Origin: Panicum virgatum
Taxonomy: Eukaryota > Streptophyta > Magnoliopsida > Poales > Poaceae
Length of the DNA: 64,000 nt
Assembly: GCF_016808335.1 (NCBI RefSeq)
Contig: NC_053153.1
Span: 18,177,033-18,241,032, forward strand
Direction of reading: 5' to 3'
Shown here: piece by piece, positions 1 to 13,642 of the stretch
Numbering within the stretch: position 1 is the stretch's first letter
Layout of the letters: the number at the start of each line of letters is the position of its first letter
Position numbers and translations under genes: made by a program
The notes under the pieces: generated by a model
What the model was told of the DNA's origin: nothing
Databases searched by the model: none
What the model saw: the letters and a program-made list of their open reading frames with translations, nothing else

Positions 1-1091
1 TCTTCGGAGCGTCTTGTTGTGCATCCTTGGTTTCAAGGTCATCACCGATTCACCAGCGAGTAGCATGGCTCCAATGGTCTGTCTCCATGGTTCTTGCTTT
101 GCCAAAGGTGTCGGGATCGAAGGAGGCTCCCATGCTTTGTGTCGATGATCAGAGCGGTCTCTTTCTTTGGTTGCACTCGACTAGAAGCTTCTTGAGCATC
201 CCATGGAGAAGATGGGTGGCATCATGGTTCCTATAATCTTGTTGCCTCTAGCGTTGGTCAACTTCAAATCATCAACTTCTGTGCACAAAGTTCTCCAAAC
301 ATCTTGCGACATCGTCATCACTTTCTCCATTGTTTGTTGCTGCCTCTTCTTCGTTGAATTCCTTAATCATACTGCACAGAACATGTACCAAAATTCTACT
401 CCATGGAAAGCCTTATGAAATTACCTTTTCAACGAGTGGTCATTGATCCCAAACGGACTCCGGATGAAGAAGTTATGGTTGTTTTACTCCGGCACTACGC
501 TCTGTCCAGAGACATTTCAGAACGCGCAGCGTTGAAAGATTTTACCATAACTCTTCACACCGATCTCCAAAATTCATGATTCATGAAGCATTGGAAAGTA
601 TACTCGATGGAGCTTCAAAATAATCTATTATTTTCTCATGGTACTTCTCTGATTTTGGACAAAAAACTCATTACAATAGTAACACTTTGGAGATGATGAT
701 GATCCGATCGCACGATTTTCTTCGCGGGCATGCTTCATACCTATTGCTTGAACAAACATTTTTTTTCCAAAAACATTAGTCTTTAAAATCAATTGACACG
801 GCAGTGTACCTTATTTATCATCTTTTGCTTTGGGGAGTGGGGACTCGATAGCGGATGCTGGGCCACTAACAAAAGTTAGCACCTACCACTAAAGAGCGGG
901 TCTTCACGTAGCCATCAACTTGCTTGAGTGAGATTGGACTTGTCAAAGTACGGACGTTGAGAACTTCTCAATCACTTTGTGTCTAGGGTTTTACCTGCAT
1001 TCATGGACACAAACAAGAAACACAGGATATATGCAATAATAAAATTAGGGTTAGTCCAAAAACTAGATAGATCGCCCTAGGGTTCATGTTG
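1..1091 (-). other. Leader/internal start of a minus-strand Gypsy-type retrotransposon
   Basis: Read on the minus strand, this stretch follows the primer binding site at 1092-1113, so it should be the untranslated leader and start of the internal region. The rest of the element lies outside the window. Only short open frames occur and none resembles Gag or Pol. I see no gene here. Confidence 0.5.
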
Positions 1092-1113
1092 CCAATCCCC
1101 GGCAACGGCGCCA
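1092..1113 (-). other. Primer binding site of an LTR retrotransposon
   Basis: On the minus strand this reads TGGCGCCGTTGCCGGGGATT followed by GG. This is the primer site typical of plant Athila/Tat-type Gypsy elements, complementary to the 3' end of a tRNA (usually given as tRNA-Asp). It sits 8 bases inside the end of the adjacent LTR, which fixes the element's orientation as minus. Confidence 0.85.
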
Positions 1114-1121
1114 GAAAAGCT

Positions 1122-2580
1122 TGTTGACGCTCCTTAGCGCCCCGATTTGTATACCGCAAGCGCACGGTTCGTGTAGCTTTTCCCTTAGAGTATTCCCCCA
1201 AGGTTTATCAATCCGTGGATCGACAAAGAACTACCTAAGGTTTTCCATCTAATCTAATGGATCTATCCTAACATGAAGCATTGATTGCATATAAAGGGTA
1301 AACCTTTAATAGATATGAGTGATATGTAGAGGTTGATCTCATCCATGAACATAGACTTAATCATAGCAAAACCAAAGATATGACTAGGCATATCGTCATC
1401 TAGTTGTAGTTCAAGCTAACGAGCGGATAAATCATGCATCTCAATCAAAAGCATCTTTAAACTCAAAATCTCCAATCCGATCCCTCGATACTCCACCTAC
1501 TTAGTGGCAACGGCCTGTCATGACGCCACCCCTTTCAACAAGATACCCTGAAGCAAGTCGAACCCCCTTTGGTAGTTCCGCCATGAACCTCTAGCCACCA
1601 TGACTACAAGATCATGCTAAGCAATCCATCTCGATAATAGATCTAAGATGAAGCAAACCCAAAGAGAAGAACGAAATCGAAAGAGAGAACATGATCGCTA
1701 ATAGATTCGGAAGACATGATTATCATTACTCACATAATAGATTCGTTTGGATCATCACCGCCATGTGCACACCATCGATGAATCCAACTAGCTCTTGAAC
1801 TCCGCCATGGCACAACCACGCAGGGAGGCCACGGCGGCTAGGGTCGGCCTAAGCCATCTCCTAGACAACTTCGAAGACTTGCGGCGGCCATCGTCTCCCT
1901 CCGGTCTTGACCCTAGGTTTTCGTCGAGTTCTGGGTGGATGGATGCTTCGAGTTGACTAAGGTGCGAGCTATTTATAAGCCGAGGAAGCCACCGGTCGAA
2001 GGGGAGGTCGAACCGACCTAAAAAAGGGCTGGGCCGGCCGGTCCAATGGGCCTAGGCCGGCCGGCCTGGCTCATTCCTTCGCCGTCTCGTGTCCTCCTTT
2101 CGTGTGCAGACTCCTCGCATCTTCTAGAGTTTATGTCCTTCACGATTGCACCCCTTTTGACGTCGTTATCTTGGAGATATCTTCGAGGAAAGGATAGGAT
2201 ACGGAATCCTTCCTTAAATCTTCATTTGCTTTGCTTAATCCCGAAGTATCTTGATCTCATCTTCGTGGGCTCGGTCCCTTGGGCTCTCTTAGAGGATGGA
2301 CGTGCGTGAATGGGCTTCAAATCAACATGGGCTTTGGTACTCCCTTTGGGCTTTGGCCTTCGTCTTTCCCCGTGTCAGCGCTCGATCACAGGCCTCGTCA
2401 TTTCATGCTCCAAAATAGACAAAAAACCTGCAAAAACGAAGTTCCTCCAAAATATATGTGCAAGTGTGAAAATGACCAATAATTAGGCCGGGGTTAGGAC
2501 GGTTAGTGATTTTGATATTAAATTCATGCCATTATCAAGGATAAACAAGGGATAAAGTGGGTACTTAAGGAGCGCCAACA
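1122..2580 (-). mobile_element. 5' LTR (1459 bp) of a Gypsy-type retrotransposon
   Basis: On the minus strand the LTR begins TGTTGGCGCTCCTTA (at 2580) and ends TAAGGAGCGTCAACA (at 1122), a 15-bp inverted terminal repeat with one mismatch and the canonical TG...CA ends. The primer binding site follows directly. The partner LTR is outside the window, so target duplication and age cannot be checked. Its outer edge abuts the CACTA remnant, so it may have inserted into that element or replaced its 5' end. Confidence 0.85.
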
Positions 2581-2639
2581 GTAGTGACAATCATATTTTC
2601 ATCTGAATCTATATGAATACTATGAATGTTTTTTTATAG

Positions 2640-5600
2640 CCATCTGGATCATCGTCGCAGCAGAAAAAGACGAAGCGAGGCCCAACAAAAAAACTGGAAG
2701 GGTGGTTCATTATAACGGAAGTTGGTCCAGATGGCGAACCGATCGCTACAGAAGCTGCCGCCAAAAAAATCATAAGACAATCCGGATGTATTGTCAGGGA
2801 CCACATCCCGATCAGCTTCAGGCTCTGGAAAGCTTCCAATCCAAGCGAGGAACCGGATGCGGTACCCGAAAGAGAAAAAGAATGGTGCTGGCGGGAGCTT
2901 AAGAAAAACTTCACGGTTCCAGCTGAATCCGAAGAGATATGCAAGCGCTGGACCCTGAGTAAGATGGCCGAACAGCTGCAATCATTCAAAAAAATTTTGA
3001 CGAAGAAATATATCAAGACCGGGACCACACCCGTATTTACCGGCGAGCTCGAAAAGCTCAGGGGTCACTGGGATGCATTTGTGGAATACAAGTCTTTAGA
3101 GCTTGGGCTTCAGAAGGTGCAGAAGGCCAAAGACAACACCTCGAAGAAAGTGTACCATCACACTCTAGGCCAAGGAGGCTACAAGCTTGCAATACCCAAA
3201 TGGCAGAAGATGGAGCAAGATCTGCTTGACAGAGGCATCCAACCTGCGACCATGAACTGGCCTGAAAGGTCAAGGACCTAGTTTTATGGTCACGGGGGAA
3301 GCTTGGACTCATTGACTGGTGACCGCATCTATGGGCCAAACATCCAGCGAGCAGCCCAGAGACTACAGGAGGCCATACAAGCAGCGGCCGAGGGAACATT
3401 CCAGCCGGATAGAGAGAGGGAAGAGCTGACTTACGCCCTTGGGAATCCAGAGCATCCGGGCCGCACAAGAGGCAAAGGCGTGGTTCCGTGGAAGTATGGG
3501 TTCAGGGATTACATTGAATCATATAGAAGCCGGCAAAGAAGAAAGAATGATGAGCGGGAGCACTTAAAAAGGCTAGAGGAACGGCTCATGTCACACGATC
3601 AAAGACTGGAGGAAGAGGTTCAACGCCAAGTGGCCATAGCAATGAGCCAGCAACAGCAAGCGCAAACGGTGCCTCCAGAGCCTAATGTCACAGCCGATCA
3701 CCTGACTCAGCGGAAAAGCAGCTGCGCTTCCACAGACATCGCCGTCGCCGAGCCAACGGGGATCCAGGCCGCAGTTGAAGTGTCGGCCTCGCAGCGATTT
3801 CCAGTGGATGAGATCACCCAGCGGACACCTTGTGACCTGCAGACTGCCGTTAAGAACTTAATGTTCACTGTTGCATACGGTACCGCCATGCCAACCCAAC
3901 CAGGCGACGTGTACCACGGGCAGCAAATTCCGCCTAGATACACAAGAGTTGGCGTGGAGCAGGTGTGCCAGGGTTGGGAGATGCTCGAGCTTGATATTCC
4001 TGGAGGCGATGGGGAGAGGACACTAGCAGAAGCCATTCATGGCCACATCCTTTGGGATAAGCGCTACATTATCCTAAAGTCGGATGATCAAACACCAAGA
4101 CCGGCATCTCAGAATACCTCTCCAAGACTGGCATCTCCGCAAAACTCCCCAAGGGCAGCACTGTCTCGGCAAGGTTCACCGGCACATTCTCCATCACCAT
4201 CATCTCATGCGCCGATGAACACTCAAGCGTCACTGTCGCCTCCATGGTCACCCCTCCGCCGCTGGCAAAGAAGCAGAAACGGCCGCCGGCAAAGAAGGTA
4301 GCTGCACCGGCTAAGGAGCCTCCAAAGAAGAAGGAAAAGGAGAAGAAACCCAAGGAGGCTCCTATTAAACCCTGGGACATGAGCCTTGAAGAATGCGATC
4401 GGATAACTCAAGAAAGAGTTAAAGAGCACTTCAAGCCGAAGCCAAAGCCGGAGCCCGAGAAAGTGATAAATCCGATAGATTTGAAATTTTTTAAGGGAAT
4501 GTGCGAAGCAAATAAGAGAAAATTCATTCCGAGAGACCCCCCTTCAGACTATGAACGCACAATTATCAAAACTACTGAGAAAAAGAAGAGACAATCAAAG
4601 TCGTCGTCGTCCGACGTTCCACAGCTCGGAGGCCAAAAGAAACAATCAATAGAGCCTCTCGTAGTGGGACAGACGACGCAAGAACAAGACTTTGTTACAT
4701 TTTTGAAAGAAACAAACCTGACGACAGATTGCAGGGGGAGAAGATATTCCAAAGGCCGATGTGGTCGTCAAATGGACGTTTGAGATCGGCAAAACTCTTG
4801 TACCCCCCGAAGTAGTGTATGTGCTTCCAACGCAAATGTATAAGCTGCACCACCACTACATGCGTGCAATGGCCGATTGCATCTTCATGCAGGGCGCAAA
4901 GATTAAAGATGATGATTTCTTATGGGGGGGCCATTATATGGATAAACTGGGAAGAAATTTACCAACTAATCCATCAGGAGGCCCTCGACATCTCTATGGT
5001 CGGCTTGTGGGTTCTGTAAGTATTTTACTCTCCTTACGTATTGTTTTCCATGATCTCAACATACTGATCTCTTGATTTATTCGGTATCATGTAGAATGGA
5101 GATACATACTTGTAGAAGAAAGGGATACTCTCACCTCGGCTTCATCGACCCAATTACTTGTAATTGGAGGCTTCTACGTGACAATTCCGATGAGATACTC
5201 CAAAACTTGTTCAAGTACATGAGCGTTCATCACAACAAACAAATGATATTGTTTCCTTATAACTTTGCGTGAGTGATTCCTTCCGTCTAACTCTTTCTAT
5301 TCTGTAATCGAATTGTTTAAACCTTAACTACCAAGAACTGTCTCCGTATAATCTTGCAGTGAACACTGGGTCCTAATTGTCATAATTCCCGAGAAGAGCC
5401 TACTCGTGGTTATGGACTCATTGAGGAGACCTCCAGAATAATACGAAAATCTTCTTAACATGATGAAAAAGTAATTCTACCACTACTCCGTCGATGACCG
5501 ATAATTTGAATCACTTTGTTACTTGACTATAATTGTTCTAATCATGCACAGGATTTGGAAAGAATTCGCTAAAAATCATCCAGGCAAATTTGACAAATAA

Positions 5601-6061
5601 TTGAAGATCAAGACAGATTTTCCGGTACGCACTTGGATGATTCGTTGCACGATTCATTAGTTTTATTATATATTCATGTAAATACCTGATAATTTCTTCT
5701 CTCTTAAAGTGTATGAGGCAGAAACAAGGCACTGTATTATGCGCATACTATGTATGCGAGAACATCCATGGTCTGGTAGGTCCTCCAAAGGGCTGGACAG
5801 ATTGGGAGGAGGAAGTAAGTAAAAAACTTGTTAATATTTGAACTCGTATTTTAATTAGTCGAAATTAATTATCCCCTTTTTCCATAGGTCGAGGAGATGC
5901 GCGATAAACTCATACCGGAGGAAAAGATTATGGTGATTCAAGAACAATTCTCCGGATTTATTGTTGAGCAAGTTCTCGATCCAAAAGGCGAATTCTACTA
6001 TGATGGAATATCTAATATTGACAATCACAGCAAATATGACAATATACGCGTATATATGTAA
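2640..6061 (+). pseudogene. Broken CACTA gene: transposase-24/DUF8039-like protein with C-terminal Ulp1-like protease domain
   Basis: The frame from 2640 gives a plant CACTA TNPA-like region (FTGELEKLRGHWDAF; GNPEHPGRTRGKG) and then a block resembling DUF8039 (YTRVGVEQVCQGWE; LDIPGGDGERTL, about 3930-4070). A Lys/Pro-rich linker follows (4240-4460). A C48 (Ulp1-like) domain comes last, with His in EHWVLIV (about 5360), Asp in VVMDSL and Cys in GTVLCAYYVCE (about 5740). It is dead: TAG at 3279 replaces the Trp expected in NWFY, in-frame stops occur at 5113, 5439 and 5598, and the frame shifts near 4240 and 4730. Plausible introns lie after about 5017, 5270, 5471 and 5810. Ulp1-type proteins cleave SUMO-like modifiers; the role of this domain in CACTA elements is not established. 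Confidence 0.75.
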
Positions 6062-6520
6062 TTAAGAACGAATATACCTATGTAAATATATATGTGTGTC
6101 TATGTATTAAATTTCTATTTATGAGTATGTATGTATTAAATTTCCAAAAGTCGAATTCTACTATGTAATTAAGAACGAATATACCTATGTAATTAAGAAC
6201 GAATATACCTATGCAAATATGATGGAGTATGTATGTATTATATATATAAGCACTCCAATAATATATATGTGTATATATATATTTATATAATATTGGTCCT
6301 AGACATTTTCATATGTAAAGGAATTCACATGTATATATATAAGTGAATTAATTTATATATGAAAACTATCTAGGACAAATATATATAAGTAACTATATAT
6401 ATATATATATATGTGTGTATATATTAGTGGAGATCATACACACTGAATTTCAATACATAAGTTTAATTGAAATGCAAAAGTATAATTGAAATAGAAAAAA
6501 AATTGAGAAAAGCAAAACAT
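6062..6520. other. AT-rich 3' region of the CACTA remnant
   Basis: This is AT-rich sequence with a short TA run (about 6390-6412) and repeats of TATGTATTAAATTTC and AATATACCTATG. I see no gene in it. Confidence 0.5.
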
Positions 6521-6530
6521 GAAAAAAAGA

Positions 6531-6715
6531 GACCTTTTGTCCCAGTTGGTAACACCAACCGGGACAAAAGGGTGCGCCAGCCACGTGGGCGCTGGCAGCA
6601 CCTTTTGTCCCGGTTTGTGTTACCAACCGGGACAAAAGGGCACCCCTTTTGTCCCGGACTGGCGTTCCCGGTTGGGAAACTGGGACAACCGGGGTTTCCC
6701 AACCAGGACAAATCA
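6531..6715. repeat. Subterminal inverted repeats of the CACTA remnant
   Basis: Several hairpins share the unit CCTTTTGTCCCRGTTGGT. Arms at about 6532-6549 and 6553-6570 pair with one mismatch; two more copies follow around 6600-6640 and 6645-6700. Repeats of this theme are common in subterminal regions of grass CACTA elements and probably serve as transposase-binding sites. Confidence 0.7.
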
Positions 6716-6734
6716 ACGTTTTTTAGTAATGCAA

Positions 6735-6849
6735 GTACCTTGGCCTGCCAACGGCTGTGGGGAAAGTGGCCGATGGTGCTTTTAATTATGTACCGAACAA
6801 GATCAGAAGGTTTGTACAAGGAAAATCTCCTGAGTTACCTAGGGAGGGA
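6735..6849 (+). mobile_element. LINE (L1-type) reverse-transcriptase fragment, left piece
   Basis: The plus strand encodes KYLGLPTAVGKVADGAF followed by YVPNKIRRF, which matches the region just after the reverse-transcriptase core of plant L1 elements (usual form YLGLP..VG). The fragment stops at 6849, where a CACTA-like end begins, and seems to resume near 7214. Confidence 0.7.
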
Positions 6850-7213
6850 CACTACTACAATAAACATTAATCGCGAGGCGGTCAACCCCAAATACTTCGG
6901 AACAAATATCACAGTAAATTACCTATTTTTCAATGCAGTTGTGGTACGCCTCAATTAATCAAATAAAAAATTTAAAAAAGAGGAGCCCGCCGAGCCCATC
7001 ATAAAGCCACCCACCGAGCCCATCGTCTTGCCGCTCGCACGCCGCCGGTGCCGGATCCCGCCACCGCCACCGCGCCTCGTGGTGCCCATCCACGAATATC
7101 TGCAACGTACCTAGTGAGCTGTTTCAAGCTCCCAGCAAATATTTGCAAAAACTTGCATCTCAAATTTTTGGTGGAGCCTCCATTGACAACCATAAGATTC
7201 ATTGGTAGCGGTG
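6850..7213. mobile_element. Probable small non-autonomous CACTA element inside the LINE
   Basis: It starts CACTACTACAATAAAC. A degenerate counterpart of the reverse complement (ATTGGTAGCGGTG) lies at about 7201-7213. LINE coding sequence lies on both sides. No convincing 3-bp target duplication was found, so the right end is approximate. No gene is supported inside. Confidence 0.45.
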
Positions 7214-7635
<422 letters not shown>

Positions 7636-7639
7636 CACA

Positions 7640-8110
7640 TCAAATCAGCCCACTCAGCCACAACCGAATCGAACCAGCCCACCACCTCCGGCCCGACCCA
7701 CCAGCTCCCACCCCGCAGGCCCACGCCACCCCCATTCGCGCTCACCCCCCCCCCCCCCCCCCGGCGGGCCTGGCTGCCCCTCCTGAAGCACCCCGAAGGC
7801 CCGACCCCCACCCACCCCACGCAAAACCTAATCCAATTGCGTCTCGGCGACGGAACCGCGCCGCATCCCAAGCGGGCGGGGGACGGCGGCGGAGGCGCGG
7901 CCGCAGCCCGGTGACGGGATCCCAGGCGTGCGGCGGCGGCACGGCCGCAGCCCGGCGTCGGGATCCACTCCCGCGCCCTCGAACGGCGGCGTCCGGAACC
8001 GAGGCATCCCCCCTAGCGCCCTCGACCTCACAGCGAGCCGAAGCTCGGCCGGCCTGGACCCTCGCGGCCTAGTGCGCCCCCGGAGGTGTGAGAGGAGTCG
8101 CCCATGCTAG
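7640..8110 (+). promoter_or_regulatory. GC-rich left subterminal region, probable promoter/5' leader of the Ulp1-like gene
   Basis: This is GC-rich and CpG-rich, with a poly-C run at about 7747-7762. It has several overlapping open frames on both strands that look like compositional artefacts. Its place just inside the end of the element and upstream of the gene suggests promoter and 5' leader. No clear TATA box was found. Confidence 0.4.
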
Positions 8111-9409
8111 GGGGTGGGGGAGCACGGCTTGGTGTGAGCGCCACTCGCCCAATGCGCCTAGCCCCCATTTTCTGCACTTTCCACGATGAGCGTGCGTTTT
8201 TCTGCTATGCAATCCCCCGATTCCGGAATTTTCCATGCAATTTTTTTATTCTAATTCGATTTTTTTTTTGGCGCATATCGTGCATTGTCTTGCTAGTGTT
8301 TGAACAAGCATTCCAGTAGTAATCAGTAGTTAGACTTTACTGAATGTTTTTGTTAGGATTTTTAGCACCAATAAGTAATTTGTTAGACTTTACTAGATTT
8401 TAGTATTTTTTTTTCGAGATTAATGAGTGATGATGATTTAAACCGAGTGGTTAGTCTAGTAGACTAGCATTTAAGTCTTGGTAATTTTTACCGAACGTTG
8501 TTCACTCTAAATTTATGACCTAGTCTATTATTTTTGTTAGGTCAGTAGTTCAGTATCTCTTATTTTTCTTAGGGTCAGTAATATTGCCAGCATCACTTTT
8601 TTTATTTTGGTCATTACGGATCATGAACTGAGTAGTAGTTAGTCCACTTGCTATGTTTTAAGTCTCAGTAATTTTGTTAGTTCCTGCATAAAGATTTTTC
8701 TTACTTAGACTAGGTCATTAGTCCAGTAGTAGCTAGCAGCACATGCATTCAGTATTTTTCATTTTTTTATGATACATATGTAGTTTGTTGGCTTTTAGTA
8801 TTTTTTTCATTTACTGAACATTGATAATCTAAATCAAGTAGTTAGTCTAGTAGTTCGGTAATTTGATATTTCCAGCACAATTATTCTTTTTTGTTTTTTA
8901 TTAGTTTAGGTTCAACACTATGTTAATCAATGTCAGCAGTAGTATAATTTTTGAATCATTACTAAATATTTGATGCTTGATTTAGTAATTCAGAGTTTTC
9001 AGTTATCTAGTAATACCTATGCATTTGTAGATTTAGTAATACACCAAGTAGTACCTATGTATACATATGTATATTTTGGATTCAGCAATACAGAGATCTG
9101 GTATTTCAATATTTTTTTGCATGCATCTAGTTGATTTTCACATTTTTTCTTATTACCAAGCTTTGATAATCTGAACTGAGTAATTCAGTAAAGCAGTAAC
9201 CCAGTAATTCAGTAGTACATCCAGCAATTTTCTATGTACGTCTTTGAATTCAGTATTCTGGAGATCTGATATTCATTACCTATGTATATCTTGATTTCGG
9301 TAACTTTTAGGTTTGTATAAATAGACTAGTATTTTTTTTTACCAATTTTAGTAACCACATTAGTGATCACACAAATATCTTGAACTCATTTTTTTGACCA
9401 GGTGTATTA
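8111..9409 (+). other. AT-rich region before the Ulp1-like gene, probable 5' UTR intron
   Basis: There is no coding frame. It is rich in T-runs and copies of the CAGTAAT motif. A good acceptor (TTTTTTGACCAG) ends at about 9401, shortly before the start codon at 9410, so much of this may be an intron in the 5' leader. Confidence 0.4.
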
Positions 9410-12400
9410 ATGGATGACCCACTGGAAGATGCGGAGGGTGCACAATCGTCCAAAAGACGTAGGTGCACTCTGCGGAAGGCCCCTTCGAGGAATGCCTCCC
9501 AAGAAACAAATAGAAGCACTGATTCTGATTTTGTTGATGCTCGTTCAAAGACTCGAAAGGCAGCTGCTATAAAAAGTACCAAGCCTGTTGCTAGGGCTGC
9601 TACCAAGCCTGTTGCTAGGACCGCTACCAAGCCTGTACCCACTGTTGCTGCCGAGGTTCGCCCCCCTCTCCCCCACATTTTCTTCTCATGATATTGATTT
9701 TTGTCTCAGCATTTTGTTTTTTAGTTTTTTTTGTGTGCCCTTTCAGTTACTTAATTTCATGTATTTAGTTCATTGTCTAGGCAAAAACTATTCAGTTTTT
9801 TTGTTATCCGGAATCTGTCATAAATTAAATTCAGTACTACCATTTGGTTACGTGCATTTTCCAGTATTTTTTTAGCTAGCATCACATGTATTTTTTGTTC
9901 GTGTACTCCAGTAATCCCATTAATTCCAGTATTTTTTTAGCTAGCAGCACATGTATTTTCCAGTATTTTTTTCATTGGTTCCCTTTTTTTTGTAATGACA
10001 TGAACAGAAGGGAAACTATGCCACCATACGTTGTGCTCCCGGTTCCATTTTTGATATATTGAATGGCATGGACAATGCTACGAAGGATAAGTTGAAGGAT
10101 TTGGGTTTTGAGGATTTTCTTGGGTTCTCATTAAATGCAATCGAAGACAGGTCGTTGGTCATATTCATCATGGACCACCTCAAGGTTGACCCTCTTCGTA
10201 TTACTGTTGAAGGGAGGGAGTTGCCAATCACCCCGCACGTGGTGAAATCCATGCTTGGCATTCCAAATGGCCCCAACACTCTCCCGGTTCTATATGGCAT
10301 AGAAAGGAAGAATCACCAGATTGAGCTTAGGCGTATATGCGATGAAAAAGTAATGGAGGAATTGCACGATGATAGGCAATTACAGAAACCTAACACCAGG
10401 GGTTACAGTGATCTGAAGCCAAACGAGGTCCCTAGGTGGGTTATAGAATATTTTGCAAAACATGGAGATGGTGACGATTGGAGCATCACCTGCTTCTTCA
10501 TGGCATTGTTTGATGGATTGTTGTTCCCGACAACTAGCTTGTCGATAACTGGTGACACCTATATTTACTGCAAGAATATAAATGATGTTTGCAAGTTTGA
10601 TCTTTGCTCGGCTGTTGTCGATGATCTGGCAAACAAGGTACCCAAATGGAAGAAATCGTCATCATCCAATTCACCTTCAGTTCAGGGCTGTGTCGCACTT
10701 TTATTGGTATGACCGCTCATTTTCTTACCCTTTTAGTATTATTTTTTCTGTTTAAGTAGTTCAGTAATTCTACCGAATTTCAGTATTTCAGTAATCCTGT
10801 ATCAAAATAATTCATTGATCCGGTAATCATGTAATCCACATGAATCTCAGTAATTTTAAATGTTCATTAGTATTTTTTTTGGACGACACTTCTGTGATTT
10901 CAGTAGTATATTTTTTTAGCTTATGCATTTTCTTTGAACAAGCAACAATATCCCTGCCATTTGTTCCTTTTCCTATTAATCTTATTGGAGACATTGACAA
11001 CTCCTGCATGTGCTATTTTTAGAATTCATATGCACCATCCAATGTCTTGAAGTGCATCCAGTTCATATGAACATGCATGTGAAATCAATTTGTTCTTTGC
11101 AGAATTCTTGTGCACATTAGCACACAAATGTCTTCAGTAGTTCAGTAATTCTTTATCATACTTCAACAGCCCATCTTCTATCTTTCTGAAATTGACTATA
11201 GTTCAGTAATCCTCATTTTTCAATACCTCCAAAGTATTCAATCTGGGGGTTCAGCTCTTTTAACTACTGATATTTGCACATTTAGTACAATGTCTTTCTC
11301 AGTAATTATGTTTAGTAATCCAGCAGATTCTCAGTAGTCGATCCAATGTCTTCTGTAATTAATCTTTATTTAGTAATCCATGTTATATAATTCTAAAATA
11401 ATTTCTGAACCAATACAATTTAGTTGTTCCAAGCAAGAGTAAATATTATACTTTAGTAGTTTGAGCTATAGCAGTACCACCCCTCTTGTAGTGTTCAGTA
11501 GTAAGCTTGTAAAGTTTCAGTAACTTTGTTTCAGTTATTTTTGGATTTGATACATAGCTAAGCATGTTCACAAAAGAAATTAAGTAGTCCTCTTTTTGTC
11601 CAGTAACTCCTTAAGCATGCAATTTTGGGTTTGGTAGTCCGTAGTTTAGTAGTTACAGTAGTTTTAGCATTTTTTCAGCAGTTTCAGTAAATTTTTTTAA
11701 GCAAGTCGTTCAGCATTTTTCAGCAGTAATTTCCAGCATTTTCACCAGTTTTCAGCAGTAATTTTCAGTACTCATTGAAGTTTTTCAGTAATATGAAATG
11801 CAGCATTTTTCCCTTTTTTTTCTTTCACATGTTGCTTTTTCTTTTATTAGATATATTACTTGGACAACCTTTTTTGTCCTTCGCACATGCTCATAGATGC
11901 AAAAGAAACTCCACGTGCTGTATTGTTCAACAAGACAATTGTCGACAAGCTTGCAAAGGCTGACAGGAAACAATCCCAGGATGACGGGACCGTCACATAT
12001 GGCAATCTCCCAGTAAGCGATAATCTTTTTTTTCTCCACCTGAATGTCTTTATTCTTTAACCTTTTTTCTAATCAGTTTTTCTACTTTCACTACTTTTTT
12101 TTAGTTTCGCAGCAAAGTAGGAACGTGCTATGAAGATGTGCGTGGCGATGATGCTCCCAGTCCCGAGGAGGTTGTGGCCCCTCCACCAAAGCGCAGTCGT
12201 GCAAAGACAAAGGAAGCTGCTGTCCCCATCGCACCCAGCGCCCCTAGAGTAAGCAAGCGCATACGATTAGTTGCGCCATCCATGCGCAATGCGCACCCAA
12301 CTGGAAACGCGCCTGTGGGCACGTGTGATGTCACAGCTACCTCGATGCGTCTCTTGCCCCATTTAGCTGACTTCATCTCTCAGATTGGCAATGTCAAGCA

Positions 12401-12599
12401 GCAAAATGAAGCCTTGAAAGCTCTGCACGATTGTGATAGAAGAATTTATGCGGGGATGGAGAAATTTGAGCTGGGCAGCAGACTTGTAGCCGAAGGGAAA
12501 CTTGAAATCAACGAAGCACACAAGCATGCTGTTGATGAAATCAAGAGGATCTTTGGAGGCGTTGGAGCGGTCAGTTTCCTAACTATTTAACTTTTTGTC

Positions 12600-13150
12600 A
12601 GCAGTCCCCCCTGCCCTTTTTTGTTCAGAATTTTTTCTGAAAGTTGTTTCTAGTAACTATAGGGTTACCTTTTTTTCTTATTATTAGGGAATGTTTGGTC
12701 GTGGCGCTGATGTAATGCAAAAGGGTGCTGCGTCTAGTTCTATGGCACAACCAGCAGCAGCAGCAGCACCACCACCCCCTCCCCCTCAGGTGTGCACTCA
12801 CACATAAGTTTTTCTCTTTTTTAGTATTTTTTTGAGTGGTCTGATTCGTTAGTAATTTGAGACAGTTCAGTAACTGTAATTCTTTCAGTAAGTCTATCTC
12901 TTCAGTAATTATTCTTTTTTAGTAATTCCAATCTTTTCAGTAGTAATTTGATTGTTGACTTTTTTTCAGCAGCCCCCCTTTTTTGTTCAGAATTTTTTAT
13001 GAAAGTTGTTTCTAGTAACTATAGGCTTACATTTTTTCCATATGATTAGGGAATGTTTGGTCATGAAGCTGATGTAATGCAAAAGGGTGCTGTGCCTAGT
13101 TCTATGGCGCAACCAGCTGCACCACCACCACCACCACCCCCACCTCCGGT
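12600..13150 (+). repeat. Tandem duplication of an exon plus its upstream intron in the Ulp1-like gene
   Basis: Exons 12688-12789 and 13050-13148 encode near-identical peptides (GMFGRGADVMQKGA and GMFGHEADVMQKGA, then a Met-Ala-Gln-Pro segment and a proline run). Their preceding introns also match (TGAAAGTTGTTTCTAGTAAC in both). The frame is kept in both copies. Confidence 0.9.
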
Positions 13151-13642
13151 GTGCACTCACACACAAGCTTTTCTTTTTAATTATTTTTTTCTGAGTGGTC
13201 TGATTCGTCAGTAATTTTGAGACAGTTCAATAATTGTATATTTTTTTCATGCTACATTTTTTAACTTTTTTTCTTTCTGCATGGGTGGGGGGTAGGGGGA
13301 CATGAGGATGCCCGTGGATGATAGCGGAAGTGGTCAGGTTGACGTGGAAAAGGAACATGGATCAAGCTCTGGGACACCGTCACCACCGCTGCCTACTGTA
13401 GGGACTTCAATTTGATGTTTAGGACCTTTGTAATTCAGTCGGTTCCGGATTAGCATTACTTACCTTTCAAAAATGTTAAGTATTTTTTTTATATTTCCAA
13501 GACATCTCCAGTATTTTAGTAAATTATAATACCCCAAGCATTCAGCATTTTTTAACTGTTTTGACCGATCCAGTAATCCAGCCAATTATTATTGTTTTAT
13601 GATTCCTCCCATCTAATAATTTTTTATCAGATTGATAAATTG

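Larger units (their letters stand above)
2581..6731 (+). mobile_element. Remnant of a CACTA (En/Spm) transposon
   Basis: The body carries a TNPA-like/Ulp1-like gene, then an AT-rich stretch, then subterminal inverted repeats built on the GTCCCGGTTGGT theme. The right end is placed at TTTTTTAGTAATG (6719-6731), a degenerate form of the usual ...TAGTG terminus. The left end is missing where the 1122-2580 LTR begins. The right boundary is inference; it fits because LINE sequence begins within a few bases. Confidence 0.6.

Noticed and set aside
1092..1113. tRNA-like sequence
   Set aside because: It matches only the 3' end of a tRNA and sits next to an LTR end, so it is a primer binding site and not a tRNA gene.
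6421..6430. CACTA right end at TTAGTG near 6425
   Set aside because: The GTCCCGG subterminal repeats lie outside this point. TTTTTTAGTAATG at 6731, next to resuming LINE sequence, fits the end better.
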